Shown piece by piece: positions 1-5,569 of a DNA stretch of 41,508 nt. Position 1 is the stretch's first letter. Each line of letters starts with the position of its first letter. Below the pieces are notes generated by a model, which saw only the letters and a list, made by a program, of their open reading frames with translations, did no database searches and had not been told where the DNA came from. This stretch comes from a virus. Location: positions 1 to 41,508 of IMG/VR virus record IMGVR_UViG_3300049478_000022, one strand, 5' to 3'. The translations under genes were made by a program, and so were the position numbers.

Positions 1-1
1 T

Positions 2-178
2 CTTCAATGCGTCCAGACCGGGCGGGCCACAATGGGAACCGGACTCACGCTTGGGATCGGCTGCTTTGACCTTTTTGTTATCGCAAAAATGACCTGGCAG
101 AGGAATCTCTGGATGGCTGCCGGTTACATCATCGGGGAGTCCATTGGGACATTCATCAGCATCCGAATTGGCCGGTGA
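2..178 (+). CDS. Small phage membrane protein, C-terminal part (5' end outside window)
   Basis: The frame is open from the left edge to a TGA at 176-178 and encodes the last 58 residues of a protein. Two hydrophobic stretches are visible (around TLGIGCFDLFVIAK and MAAGYIIGESIGTFISI), separated by a short charged loop, so it is an integral membrane protein with at least two helices. The glycine-rich end resembles small membrane proteins often found near phage lysis or tail genes, but I do not recognise a named family. It lies 46 bases upstream of another membrane protein gene on the same strand. Confidence 0.55.
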   Translation, partial: LQCVQTGRATMGTGLTLGIGCFDLFVIAKMTWQRNLWMAAGYIIGESIGTFISIRIGR

Positions 179-224
179 TTGCAATCTATGCGTGGAAGGT
201 TTATAATGCAATGGGAATTTAGGA

Positions 225-596
225 ATGAACGCGGCAATCGTCGTGTTACTTATTCTCGCATTGGCATCTCCGGTTTACAGCCAAGAACAAAAACCTCCGC
301 AATTACTCACCTTCTTTTCCTACACCGCAACCCTTTCAATTTTCACCGACACCATCATCACTTATGACATTATCCTAAATCACAACTGCGTAGAATCGAA
401 TCCGCTTTGGCGGCCCATTATGAAATATCCCCCATTAGTGATGACTTTGGATATGGGAATAGCCACCGGGATTACCCTACTCGCCGATCATCTTTACCGC
501 AAAGATCATAAGACTTTGGCATGGGTATTGCTAATTGCAGTGAATGTAGGTCAGGCTTACGTCATTATCCACAATCTAAGGCTGGCACGTTTGTGA
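225..596 (+). CDS. DUF5658-like small membrane protein
   Basis: The product has 123 residues. The N-terminus (MNAAIVVLLILALASPVYS) looks like a signal peptide or signal anchor with a cleavage-like site after VYS. Three further hydrophobic segments follow, at about 28-48, 68-90 and 98-118. An Asp and Thr in the second segment (TDTIITYD) and the ESNPL motif at about 57-61 match the pattern of DUF5658-type membrane proteins, whose function is unknown. The ATG follows AATTTAGGA, a weak ribosome binding site. The gene ends at the edge of the attP repeats. Function is not established; position suggests a late or lysogenic accessory gene. Confidence 0.6.
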   Translation: MNAAIVVLLILALASPVYSQEQKPPQLLTFFSYTATLSIFTDTIITYDIILNHNCVESNPLWRPIMKYPPLVMTLDMGIATGITLLADHLYRKDHKTLAWVLLIAVNVGQAYVIIHNLRLARL

Positions 597-651
597 CCAG
601 ATTTGTGACCACGAAATTCCCGCCGTAACCGTTAGAAAATCATCCTGCCTG

Positions 652-673
652 ATTTTGTGTCCATTTTGTGTCC
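652..673. repeat. Two tandem 11-bp repeats, possible integrase arm sites
   Basis: ATTTTGTGTCC occurs twice head to tail (652-662 and 663-673). Spacing of one helical turn and position on the left arm of attP suggest protein binding sites for the integrase or an excisionase. This is inference from position and phasing. Confidence 0.5.
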
Positions 674-690
674 ATCCGGCACTGCTCTAT

Positions 691-730
691 TTTCCTGATT
701 TTTCCTGCTTTTTCCTACCCTTTCCCCTAC
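691..730. repeat. Four helically phased 10-bp repeats
   Basis: The blocks at 691, 701, 711 and 721 read TTTCCTGATT, TTTCCTGCTT, TTTCCTACCC and TTTCCCCTAC, giving TTTCC at an exact 10-base step. A related TTTCCTA recurs at 774-780, at the left edge of the tRNA-derived core. Phased short repeats beside the core fit integrase arm-type sites or DNA-bending sites. Confidence 0.5.
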
Positions 731-759
731 AAAATAAAGGGAATGCCCTTTTTGTAGGG
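725..759. terminator. Strong hairpin, possible bidirectional terminator or attP structure
   Basis: CCCTACAAAA (725-734) pairs with TTTTGTAGGG (750-759), and AGGG (738-741) with CCCT (746-749), leaving a 3-base bulge and an AATG loop. The stem contains A and T tracts, so it could terminate transcription in either direction between the integrase and the leftward membrane genes. It could instead be a structural part of attP. Confidence 0.4.
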
Positions 760-774
760 TAAACCGCCGGGAGT

Positions 775-819
775 TTCCTAATCCCTGGGTCGGGAGTTCG
801 AGTCTCCCCAGGGGCACCA
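775..819 (+). other. tRNA 3'-half (Arg-CCT-like), attachment core
   Basis: From 775 the bases fit a tRNA 3' half exactly: anticodon loop TTCCTAA (775-781), 5-base stem strand TCCCT (782-786), variable loop GGGTC (787-791), T stem GGGAG/CTCCC (792-796/804-808) with loop TTCGAGT, acceptor strand CAGGGGC (809-815), discriminator A and CCA (817-819). No matching 5' acceptor strand (GCCCCTG) or D arm lies upstream, so this is not a complete gene. It would rebuild the 3' end of a host tRNA on integration, which fits the adjacent integrase. The arginine assignment rests on loop alignment only. Confidence 0.75.
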
Positions 820-867
820 GCCAAAATCCCCTGCTATTGTGGCTATAGATGTGACCAGATATGCTCG

Positions 868-889
868 AGAATCGCGCCAGAATCGCGCC
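868..889. repeat. Two tandem 11-bp repeats at the integrase 3' end
   Basis: AGAATCGCGCC occurs at 868-878 and 879-889, directly adjoining and touching the integrase stop codon (CTA at 889-891). As the right-arm counterpart of the 652-673 repeats, it is a candidate integrase or excisionase binding pair. Confidence 0.5.
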
Positions 890-1914
890 TACGGGGTTTT
901 TGGCGACTTCTCGTCCTGGACACAGGGTATCCGCGAAATCGCCTCACGCTTGCGATTTTCGCTGGTATGGCTATAAATGAGGGTCGTGGTCATCCGGCTA
1001 TGTCCTAATAGATTAGCGATAGTAACGATATCGACCCCGGCGGCCAGAAGGGTTGAGCCAAAGTAGTGGCGGAGGAGATGGAAGTGCCAATCGATTTTCG
1101 TCGCTACCCTGATCGCGTCCACCGTCCGGCGAAACGTCCCGGTATAATCTGAGCCGATATCGCCCCAGACCCTTGACCCGCGCCGGGGCTGACGGCTTAG
1201 AGCCCTAAGGGCCTCCTCATTTAATGGAATTATTCTGGTCCTCTCGCCCTTGCCCTTGACGATTATCTCGTCGCTTCGGATATCTGCCCAGCGAAGGTTG
1301 AGAAGTTCGCCCTTCCTGAGTCCGGTATTCACGGCCAGCCGGATCATGTCTGGGAATTGACGCTGGAGGCGAGAACGAGGATTTGTAGCGATGGCTTCGG
1401 CGGCCTCGATAATGCGCCGGATCTCATCGGTGGTAAGAAGTCGGCGGTTTGGCTCCTCGTGAAAAAATTTGACTTTACGGAGCGGGTTCTGTCCGGTGAA
1501 GTCGCCCCAATCAGCGGCACGGTAGAACATCCCGCGCAGCAGTTGGCAGTAGCGGTTGATTGTCGCTGGAGACCGCCCGGACTGTCGGAGGTTGGCACGG
1601 AATTCTTCAATAAGATAGGGGGTTATTTCCGCTAACTTCTGTGCTCCATGTTGAGTAAAAAAAGAATCCATTCTGAGTAAACGCTGTTCCTCGCGTTGGG
1701 CACTCGCGGGATGAGCCGACCATGCCCATTCAAGGTACTTTTTAGAAAATTCGTCAATGGAAATTTCGGGGCCGGATGGGGCGGCGAGTTTGTTCTGGAG
1801 ATCCCGGGCCTTCTCGATGGCGAGCCCGCGCTCAGTCGTGTGGAGTGATTCCCGGATCCGCTTCCCGCCGATCCGCATATCGAACCAGAACCAGCGGCCC
1901 CTTTTGGCTATCAA
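889..1914 (-). CDS. int: Tyrosine-family site-specific integrase
   Basis: It catalyses recombination between attP and the host tRNA site. The C-terminal catalytic domain shows TGLRKGE (Arg at about residue 200), the HLLRH box (His 279, Arg 282), LLGHS (His 305) and the nucleophile in LIYSH (Tyr 314). A SAM-like core-binding domain precedes it. The N-terminus, KRGRWFWFDMRIGGKRIRESL, has the arm-binding pattern usual for the first residues of such integrases. I therefore place the start at the TTG at 1914, which overlaps the stop of the upstream AT-hook gene (TTGA). A longer frame opens at TTG 2109, but its extra 65 residues overlap that gene and look non-coding. Length 341 residues is normal for the family. 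Confidence 0.9.
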   Translation of the reverse strand: MIAKRGRWFWFDMRIGGKRIRESLHTTERGLAIEKARDLQNKLAAPSGPEISIDEFSKKYLEWAWSAHPASAQREEQRLLRMDSFFTQHGAQKLAEITPYLIEEFRANLRQSGRSPATINRYCQLLRGMFYRAADWGDFTGQNPLRKVKFFHEEPNRRLLTTDEIRRIIEAAEAIATNPRSRLQRQFPDMIRLAVNTGLRKGELLNLRWADIRSDEIIVKGKGERTRIIPLNEEALRALSRQPRRGSRVWGDIGSDYTGTFRRTVDAIRVATKIDWHFHLLRHYFGSTLLAAGVDIVTIANLLGHSRMTTTLIYSHTSENRKREAISRIPCVQDEKSPKTP

Positions 1915-2075
1915 CTGATTTCGGGTGTCGTGTTCTTCCTGGGCCGTCCCCGCTTCCTTTTCCTTGCCATCTTCGGCTCGATGAGCGGCGGAGGGTCGCC
2001 CTTCCCGGCCCAGATAAAATGATCGAGTTCTTTTGTTTTTACATTGTAAGTGATGATAGCCTTGAGGCCGGTCAT
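1911..2075 (-). CDS. 54-residue AT-hook protein
   Basis: This small gene was found by reading the strand directly. Its ATG (2075) overlaps the repressor stop (ATGA), with GGGGAAGAAAAC upstream as ribosome binding site, and its TGA overlaps the proposed integrase TTG start. Residues 36-47 (MARKRKRGRPRK) contain the AT-hook core RGRP in a basic setting, which in known proteins binds the minor groove of AT-rich DNA. Residues 1-30 have no recognised fold. Location between repressor and integrase suggests a role in attP architecture, directionality of recombination, or repressor-operator binding. Those roles are inference. The frame competes with the long form of the integrase, so only one of the two can be right. 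Confidence 0.6.
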   Translation of the reverse strand: MTGLKAIITYNVKTKELDHFIWAGKGDPPPLIEPKMARKRKRGRPRKNTTPEIS

Positions 2076-2302
2076 GTTTTCTTCCCCGTCGAATTACATA
2101 AATCCTCAAGTGTTAAACCCAATGCCGTTGCTAATTTATCAAGAGTTTTGAGTGTCGGATTGCCCTTGAAATTTTTGAGTTGATAGATCGTTCTTTCGGT
2201 GACGCCGGATTTTTCTGCGAGTTCCTTGCGGTTCAATTTCTTATCGACCATCTCCTGGTAAATTCGGGTGCCGATTTTCCGGAGCATACCTTCATATTCC
2301 AA
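2072..2302 (-). CDS. XRE-family transcriptional repressor (cI-like)
   Basis: About 76 residues make a compact HTH_3/Cro-CI domain: helices around KKLNRKELAEKSGV, ERTIYQLKNFKG (recognition helix) and TLKTLDKLATALGL. There is no C-terminal oligomerisation or protease domain, so it is a minimal repressor. I prefer the TTG at 2302, which has GAGGTG six bases upstream. GTG at 2311 is possible but would be nearly leaderless from the promoter at 2322-2349, and ATG at 2287 is a third option. The gene is transcribed divergently from the Cro-like gene at 2471 and probably sets the lysogeny decision. It overlaps the AT-hook gene by four bases. Confidence 0.8.
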   Translation of the reverse strand: MEYEGMLRKIGTRIYQEMVDKKLNRKELAEKSGVTERTIYQLKNFKGNPTLKTLDKLATALGLTLEDLCNSTGKKT

Positions 2303-2321
2303 GGCGGACACCTCACGGGAA

Positions 2322-2349
2322 ATTATAACAGAGTTTCATAACGATTCAA
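2322..2349 (-). promoter_or_regulatory. Leftward promoter for repressor and integrase operon
   Basis: Read on the minus strand, TTGAAT (2349-2344) and TATAAT (2327-2322) are separated by 16 bases. The predicted transcript start is about 2315, a few bases before the repressor start. Confidence 0.6.
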
Positions 2350-2375
2350 CTTTTTTCAATGGTTTAGTCGTATTT

Positions 2376-2425
2376 CCTTTATTTATAAGGATATTTGACA
2401 AGTGAAATATTTGAAGAAAGTTCTT
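2376..2425. promoter_or_regulatory. Cluster of dyad operators between divergent promoters
   Basis: Three inverted repeats lie side by side: CCTTTATTTATAAGG (2376-2390, one unpaired T), the 20-base dyad with arms ATATTT-n-AC and GT-n-AAATAT (2391-2410), and AAGAA-AG-TTCTT (2414-2425), which overlaps the rightward -35 box. They are candidate binding sites for the XRE repressor and the Cro-like protein. Binding is inferred from symmetry and position. Confidence 0.5.
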
Positions 2426-2452
2426 GACTTTTGGGAAAGAAGGAATTATATT
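2424..2452 (+). promoter_or_regulatory. Rightward early promoter
   Basis: TTGACT (2424-2429) and TATATT (2447-2452) are spaced by 17 bases, a good sigma-70 type promoter. Its start would fall near 2459, just before the GAGGAAA ribosome binding site of the gene at 2471. It should drive the early operon. Confidence 0.7.
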
Positions 2453-2470
2453 ACTTATCGAGGAAATAAG

Positions 2471-2662
2471 ATGCCCGCTAAGACCTCTAAATATCTTCGC
2501 ATTTACGGCATGACCCTCCAACAAATTTCTTCTCTGATGGAACTTTCTATTCCAACGACCCACGCCTTGCTGAATGGCAAGCGGAAAAACTTTCATCCGT
2601 TAACCCTCAAAAGATTTCAATGGTTCCTTCTGGAATATGCCAAGCGCAGGATTGGGAAATGA
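2471..2662 (+). CDS. Small HTH protein (Cro-like)
   Basis: The 63-residue product has an HTH-like core (MTLQQISSLMELSIPTTHALL followed by a basic NGKRKNF). The ATG at 2471 is chosen because GAGGAAA stands eight bases upstream and because the promoter TATATT box lies at 2447-2452. An in-frame start at 2402 would lie upstream of that promoter. It is the first gene of the rightward operon, facing the repressor gene across shared operators, which is the position of Cro in lambdoid phages. Family membership beyond an HTH fold is not certain. Confidence 0.65.
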   Translation: MPAKTSKYLRIYGMTLQQISSLMELSIPTTHALLNGKRKNFHPLTLKRFQWFLLEYAKRRIGK

Positions 2663-2835
2663 CCGTCCTCCTCACCAAACAAGAACTTGCGGCCCATCTC
2701 AAAGTCACGCCCAGGACAGTAGAAAACTATTGCCGGGACGGACTTCCCTTTTATCAGCTTCATGGAGTGAAGCGATTCGACCCCGCCAAGGTTCAGCGTT
2801 GGCTTGCGTCCCGTGAGTTTAATCATCGCCCATGA
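2659..2835 (+). CDS. Excisionase / AlpA-like winged HTH protein
   Basis: The 58-residue protein fits the HTH_17 (excisionase, MerR-like) pattern: LTKQELAAHLKVTPRTVENY, then a short wing (GLPFYQLHGVKRF) and DPAKVQRWL. Such proteins bend attP DNA to direct excision or act as small regulators. The start is ATG 2659, overlapping the previous stop (ATGA); the upstream in-frame extension has no ribosome binding site. It is the best candidate for a classical excisionase here, although the RDF-like protein at 5547 and the AT-hook protein are alternatives. Confidence 0.7.
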   Translation: MTVLLTKQELAAHLKVTPRTVENYCRDGLPFYQLHGVKRFDPAKVQRWLASREFNHRP

Positions 2836-3302
2836 GTATAAAACTTCTCTCTGCCGATGAACAAGCAAAAATTGAGGCCGATATTCGCACAATGATTTTG
2901 GAGCACTCGTCAAAAAACGGCGGGATAACGGAAATGGCACGAACCATGTCTATCGTCTATGACCGCGCCTGGAACCAACTCAATCGCAACCAGGGTGTTC
3001 GTGTCGGATTCCTTGCCGCCTATGAAGTGGCTACGGGAGATTGCCGACCGCTCGATCGTTTGGCGGATGCCGTTGGGCGTCGCATGGTATCCCAGGCAAG
3101 GGGCCATTCCCTCGTTGAGAACCTTCACCGCGAAGTCGTCCAGCTTTCTATCGACTGCGGACGGACGCAAGAGATGATCGAGGTCGCCTATGAGGACCGC
3201 CGCGTAACGGCCCAGGAATACCGACGCGTCCATTCGCTGTGCAATAAACTTATCAGCCTGGTTTCCGCCTTAGATGAGCAGATGAAAAAAGAGGCGATAT
3301 GA
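2832..3302 (+). CDS. CII-like phage regulatory protein
   Basis: The 156-residue product contains a lambda-repressor-like region (GITEMARTMSIVYDRAWNQLN) and a following segment (FLAAYEVATGDCRPLDRLADAVG) that match the phage regulatory CII / CP76 pattern, in which a transcription factor promotes lysogeny genes. The C-terminal half (about 90-156) is helical and charged and may oligomerise. It overlaps both neighbours by four bases in the early operon. The assignment is from sequence pattern only; the family is variable. Confidence 0.6.
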   Translation: MSIKLLSADEQAKIEADIRTMILEHSSKNGGITEMARTMSIVYDRAWNQLNRNQGVRVGFLAAYEVATGDCRPLDRLADAVGRRMVSQARGHSLVENLHREVVQLSIDCGRTQEMIEVAYEDRRVTAQEYRRVHSLCNKLISLVSALDEQMKKEAI

Positions 3303-3622
3303 AAAAGCAATTTCCCGCTACTGTCGAGATTCTGGGAACTAAATATGACATTACCTATTGCGACAAACCGAGTGATGTTGATCTTTTTAAGCGTGAATCC
3401 TTATGGGGGCAAATAGACTATTGGACCCGCACAATTCGGATTTATAGGAATCCAAAGACCGAAGATGTTTGGGATACGATTATTCACGAAACATTACATG
3501 GCATTATCACGGCCTTAAAAATCAAGGGGAAAATCGAAGAACAGCCGAGCGGTGAAGACATCGTTTGGCTTTTGGCACTTGGCCTACGCGATGTTTTATT
3601 CCGTAATGGTTGGATGAAATGA
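3299..3622 (+). CDS. Small putative zinc metallopeptidase (HExxH)
   Basis: The 107-residue protein carries IIHETLHGI at about residues 61-69, an HExxH zincin motif in a helical setting. A conserved-looking GEDIVWLLALGLRDVLFRNGW tail follows, as in small phage and ImmA/IrrE-like proteins. The third zinc ligand may be E85 in GED. The beta-rich N-terminus (ATVEILGTKYDITY) is compatible with a minimal zincin fold. In mobile elements such proteins can cleave repressors, but whether this one does is unknown. It overlaps the CII-like gene by four bases. Confidence 0.55.
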   Translation: MKKQFPATVEILGTKYDITYCDKPSDVDLFKRESLWGQIDYWTRTIRIYRNPKTEDVWDTIIHETLHGIITALKIKGKIEEQPSGEDIVWLLALGLRDVLFRNGWMK

Positions 3623-3897
3623 AACGCCCGCGCATCTTCCACTGCTACTACTGCCCGAATTGCGGGTACGAGCATTTGTTCGATAGCCGGGGACGATGCC
3701 TCAGCTGCGGGAAAAAGATCACGGACACGAAAGAGGAAATCAAAATCAAGGTCAGGACCTGCAGATCGAGGAAACAGGAGTCCGGGCTTTCAGGTGCTGA
3801 AACCGAGGGAGGGGCCCAATCTTCGAGTGCTTCTGCCAACTCCTCCCTCACTATTTCAGCAGGGCAAGGGGAATTGTTTGAAAAGGAGGAGGCATGA
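3619..3897 (+). CDS. Zinc-ribbon protein
   Basis: The 92-residue protein begins with a two-knuckle zinc ribbon: CYYCPNCGYEH and, 15 residues later, CLSCGKK. The rest is basic, then Ser- and Glu-rich and probably disordered. The start is ATG 3619, overlapping the previous TGA. The frame can be opened three codons earlier, but without a ribosome binding site. A nucleic acid binding role is likely for the ribbon; the specific function is unknown. Confidence 0.6.
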   Translation: MKRPRIFHCYYCPNCGYEHLFDSRGRCLSCGKKITDTKEEIKIKVRTCRSRKQESGLSGAETEGGAQSSSASANSSLTISAGQGELFEKEEA

Positions 3898-4055
3898 TTC
3901 TCTATGTTTGCGATTGCGGTTCTCAATTTCAGGTGCCCGACAATAGCGAGGCCAGCCGGAAACAGAAGCGAACCTGGAAAGAGGAACATAAAGCTGGCCA
4001 TGAGAATCCGGGGCATCATTATTTGCGGCGGGTAATTCACAAGAAGTCCAAATAA
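3894..4055 (+). CDS. 53-residue Cys/His-rich protein
   Basis: This small gene starts at ATG 3894 with AAAAGGAGGAGG upstream and overlaps the previous stop (ATGA). The product starts MILYVCDCGSQFQVPDN and ends in a basic His-rich stretch (HKAGHENPGHHYLRRVIHKK). The CxC plus several His residues could bind one metal ion, and the layout is reminiscent of degenerate zinc fingers. A strong SD and tight packing between genes support that it is real. No family recognised. Confidence 0.6.
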   Translation: MILYVCDCGSQFQVPDNSEASRKQKRTWKEEHKAGHENPGHHYLRRVIHKKSK

Positions 4056-4065
4056 AGGAGGGAAC

Positions 4066-4401
4066 ATGAGCGATACAAAGCTGTCCCTGATTCTGGAAAC
4101 CGGGGAAACGCAAGAGATGCGGATCACGATAACCCGCCAGGAATTCAAGAGAATCTTACTCGCCTATGAAAATGAAGTCAAGGAACGCCATGAGATTGAG
4201 GGATTTGTTGATCGGATATTCCTTTCAGCAAATATACGCCTCAATGGCATTCCCTGTATTCCTTGGTGGAAAGACAAAGATGACCCGATCATGTTCGACC
4301 GAGAGGCCCAAGCGGGGGGCAGGTTCGTGGATTCCGGCAAAGGAGACGTCCCGATTTTCAATGAAGAAGGATATTCTAACGAGGAGCGCCCCCATGATTG
4401 A
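4066..4401 (+). CDS. Hypothetical early protein, 111 residues
   Basis: An excellent ribosome binding site (AAAGGAGGG) precedes ATG 4066. The N-terminal 40 residues look like beta strands followed by a helix (ITRQEFKRILLAYENEVKER). A Trp-rich patch, IPCIPWWKDKDD, and a Gly/Asp-rich tail follow. I do not recognise a family. It overlaps the nuclease gene by eight bases, so it is probably co-expressed with the recombination module. Confidence 0.6.
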   Translation: MSDTKLSLILETGETQEMRITITRQEFKRILLAYENEVKERHEIEGFVDRIFLSANIRLNGIPCIPWWKDKDDPIMFDREAQAGGRFVDSGKGDVPIFNEEGYSNEERPHD

Positions 4402-5569
4402 AAAACTTTCAAGCGACCATTTTCTAATCCGCGAACTCGTCCAAAGCTATCTCGAGGAGTGGAAAGAAGGCTCCGGCCAGCGAGATCATCAGAAGCGCGG
4501 CCACTTCTATATCAGTGACGTCAAGAAATGCAAGCGATCGATCTTCTACGACTTCACCAGTCCGGAAAAGAAGCGGCCGATCACGGCCAAGACCCTGATG
4601 ATGTTCAAGGCCGGCAATCTCCTGCACGATGACCTCCAGGCCCGGGCTCGCCAGCGCGGACTCACGGAATCCGGCCGCGACATTGAATACGGCCTCGAGG
4701 ACTGGGCGCACAAGGCGACCGGGCGGTTGGATTTCATCGCCGCAGTTTACAAGTTCATCGAGACGGACCAGGGGATCGCCGTCGTGGAGATTAAGACCAA
4801 GAATCCTTTCGGTTTCGATGCCGAGGAACCGACACAGGACGAACTCGATCAGCTCTTTTGGTATATCGAGCGGCTCAAGGATAGTGCGGCGAAAAGCGTC
4901 CGGCAATCAAAAGTCCTCGATTATGGGTTCATCCTTTATCTTGACCGGGCCGGAATCTCTGATCCGCTTCCCCTCTGCGGCTGGAGAGTCGACTATGACC
5001 CGGAACGGGTCGGGAAGATCAGGGCGGAATTCACGGAGCTTGATCGGGCCATCCAGACCGGCGAGTGCCCGATGCGGCCGCACGAGAGGGATTCCGTCGA
5101 GTGTTCATATTGTCGGTACATAACTCATTGTTGGGACGGGATCCCAAAGGTCGAAGCGCCGGACTTCAAACCGGACGGAACCGAGCCGCCCGAACAGGAA
5201 CTCGTCGAGAGCGCCGCCGCCCGGTATATCGAAGCTAAGGCAGGGCAGGCGAAAATCGAGGAGGAGATCGATCGGCTCCGAAACATCCTCATGCACTATT
5301 TCAAGGCGACTGGCCTTGAACAAATCACCGCAAACGGCCAAACCATCGTCCATGGGACCATGAAGAAATCATTACTCGATGAGGACTATCTCCTTGAACA
5401 CGTCGGCGACAAATGGCTGATCATCGCCCGGCCCGATGTCAAGAAGATTCAAGCCGCGATCAAGGATGGAATCATCGATGCCGGAATTCTGGAGAGCGCG
5501 AAGATCACGACCTTTATCGACACCCTGAGAGTAAAAGGAGGCAAAAATGCCAATCAAGAACCTGTCTGA
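4394..5569 (+). CDS. Cas4/AddB-like PD-(D/E)XK exonuclease with Fe-S cluster cysteines
   Basis: The 391-residue protein shows H78, then GRLDF (D113), VVEIKTK (E132, K134): the H-D-ExK active site of RecB/Cas4-type nucleases. One cysteine near the N-terminus (KKCKRS, C46) and a C-terminal triad CSYCRYITHC (C237, C240, C246) match the four ligands of the Cas4/AddB iron-sulfur cluster. A C-terminal helical extension of about 130 residues is additional. The start is ATG 4394; the frame is open upstream to 4166 but overlaps the previous gene. It probably resects phage DNA ends for recombination or replication, together with the next gene. Confidence 0.8.
   Translation: MIEKLSSDHFLIRELVQSYLEEWKEGSGQRDHQKRGHFYISDVKKCKRSIFYDFTSPEKKRPITAKTLMMFKAGNLLHDDLQARARQRGLTESGRDIEYGLEDWAHKATGRLDFIAAVYKFIETDQGIAVVEIKTKNPFGFDAEEPTQDELDQLFWYIERLKDSAAKSVRQSKVLDYGFILYLDRAGISDPLPLCGWRVDYDPERVGKIRAEFTELDRAIQTGECPMRPHERDSVECSYCRYITHCWDGIPKVEAPDFKPDGTEPPEQELVESAAARYIEAKAGQAKIEEEIDRLRNILMHYFKATGLEQITANGQTIVHGTMKKSLLDEDYLLEHVGDKWLIIARPDVKKIQAAIKDGIIDAGILESAKITTFIDTLRVKGGKNANQEPV

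Larger units (their letters stand above)
590..890. other. attP: Phage attachment region (attP) without genes
   Basis: This stretch between the DUF5658-like gene and the integrase stop codon has no convincing gene. It holds a tRNA 3'-half (775-819) flanked on both sides by short direct repeats. TGTGACCAGAT occurs at 592-602 and again at 850-860, and TTTGTGACCA occurs twice at a 12-base step (590-599, 602-611). Tandem repeats lie at 652-673, 691-730 and 868-889, and a hairpin at 725-759. Repeats on both arms around a tRNA-derived core next to int are the known architecture of attP for tRNA-targeting tyrosine integrases. The arm-site assignment is inference. Confidence 0.65.

Noticed and set aside
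632-817. Minus-strand 61-residue frame across the tRNA-derived core
   Set aside because: It reads the complement of the tRNA fragment and attP repeats (a typical artefact product such as PLGRLELPTQGLGNS) and has no ribosome binding site.
775-819. Complete tRNA gene
   Set aside because: Only the 3' half is present; no D arm or 5' acceptor strand lies upstream at the right spacing.
1915-2109. N-terminal 65 codons of the long integrase frame
   Set aside because: They overlap the AT-hook gene, have no integrase-like content, and the arm-binding domain begins only at the TTG at 1914.
4394-5569. Cas4 of a CRISPR adaptation module
   Set aside because: Cas4-like residues are present, but no cas1, cas2 or array is found, and the gene sits in a phage recombination operon.
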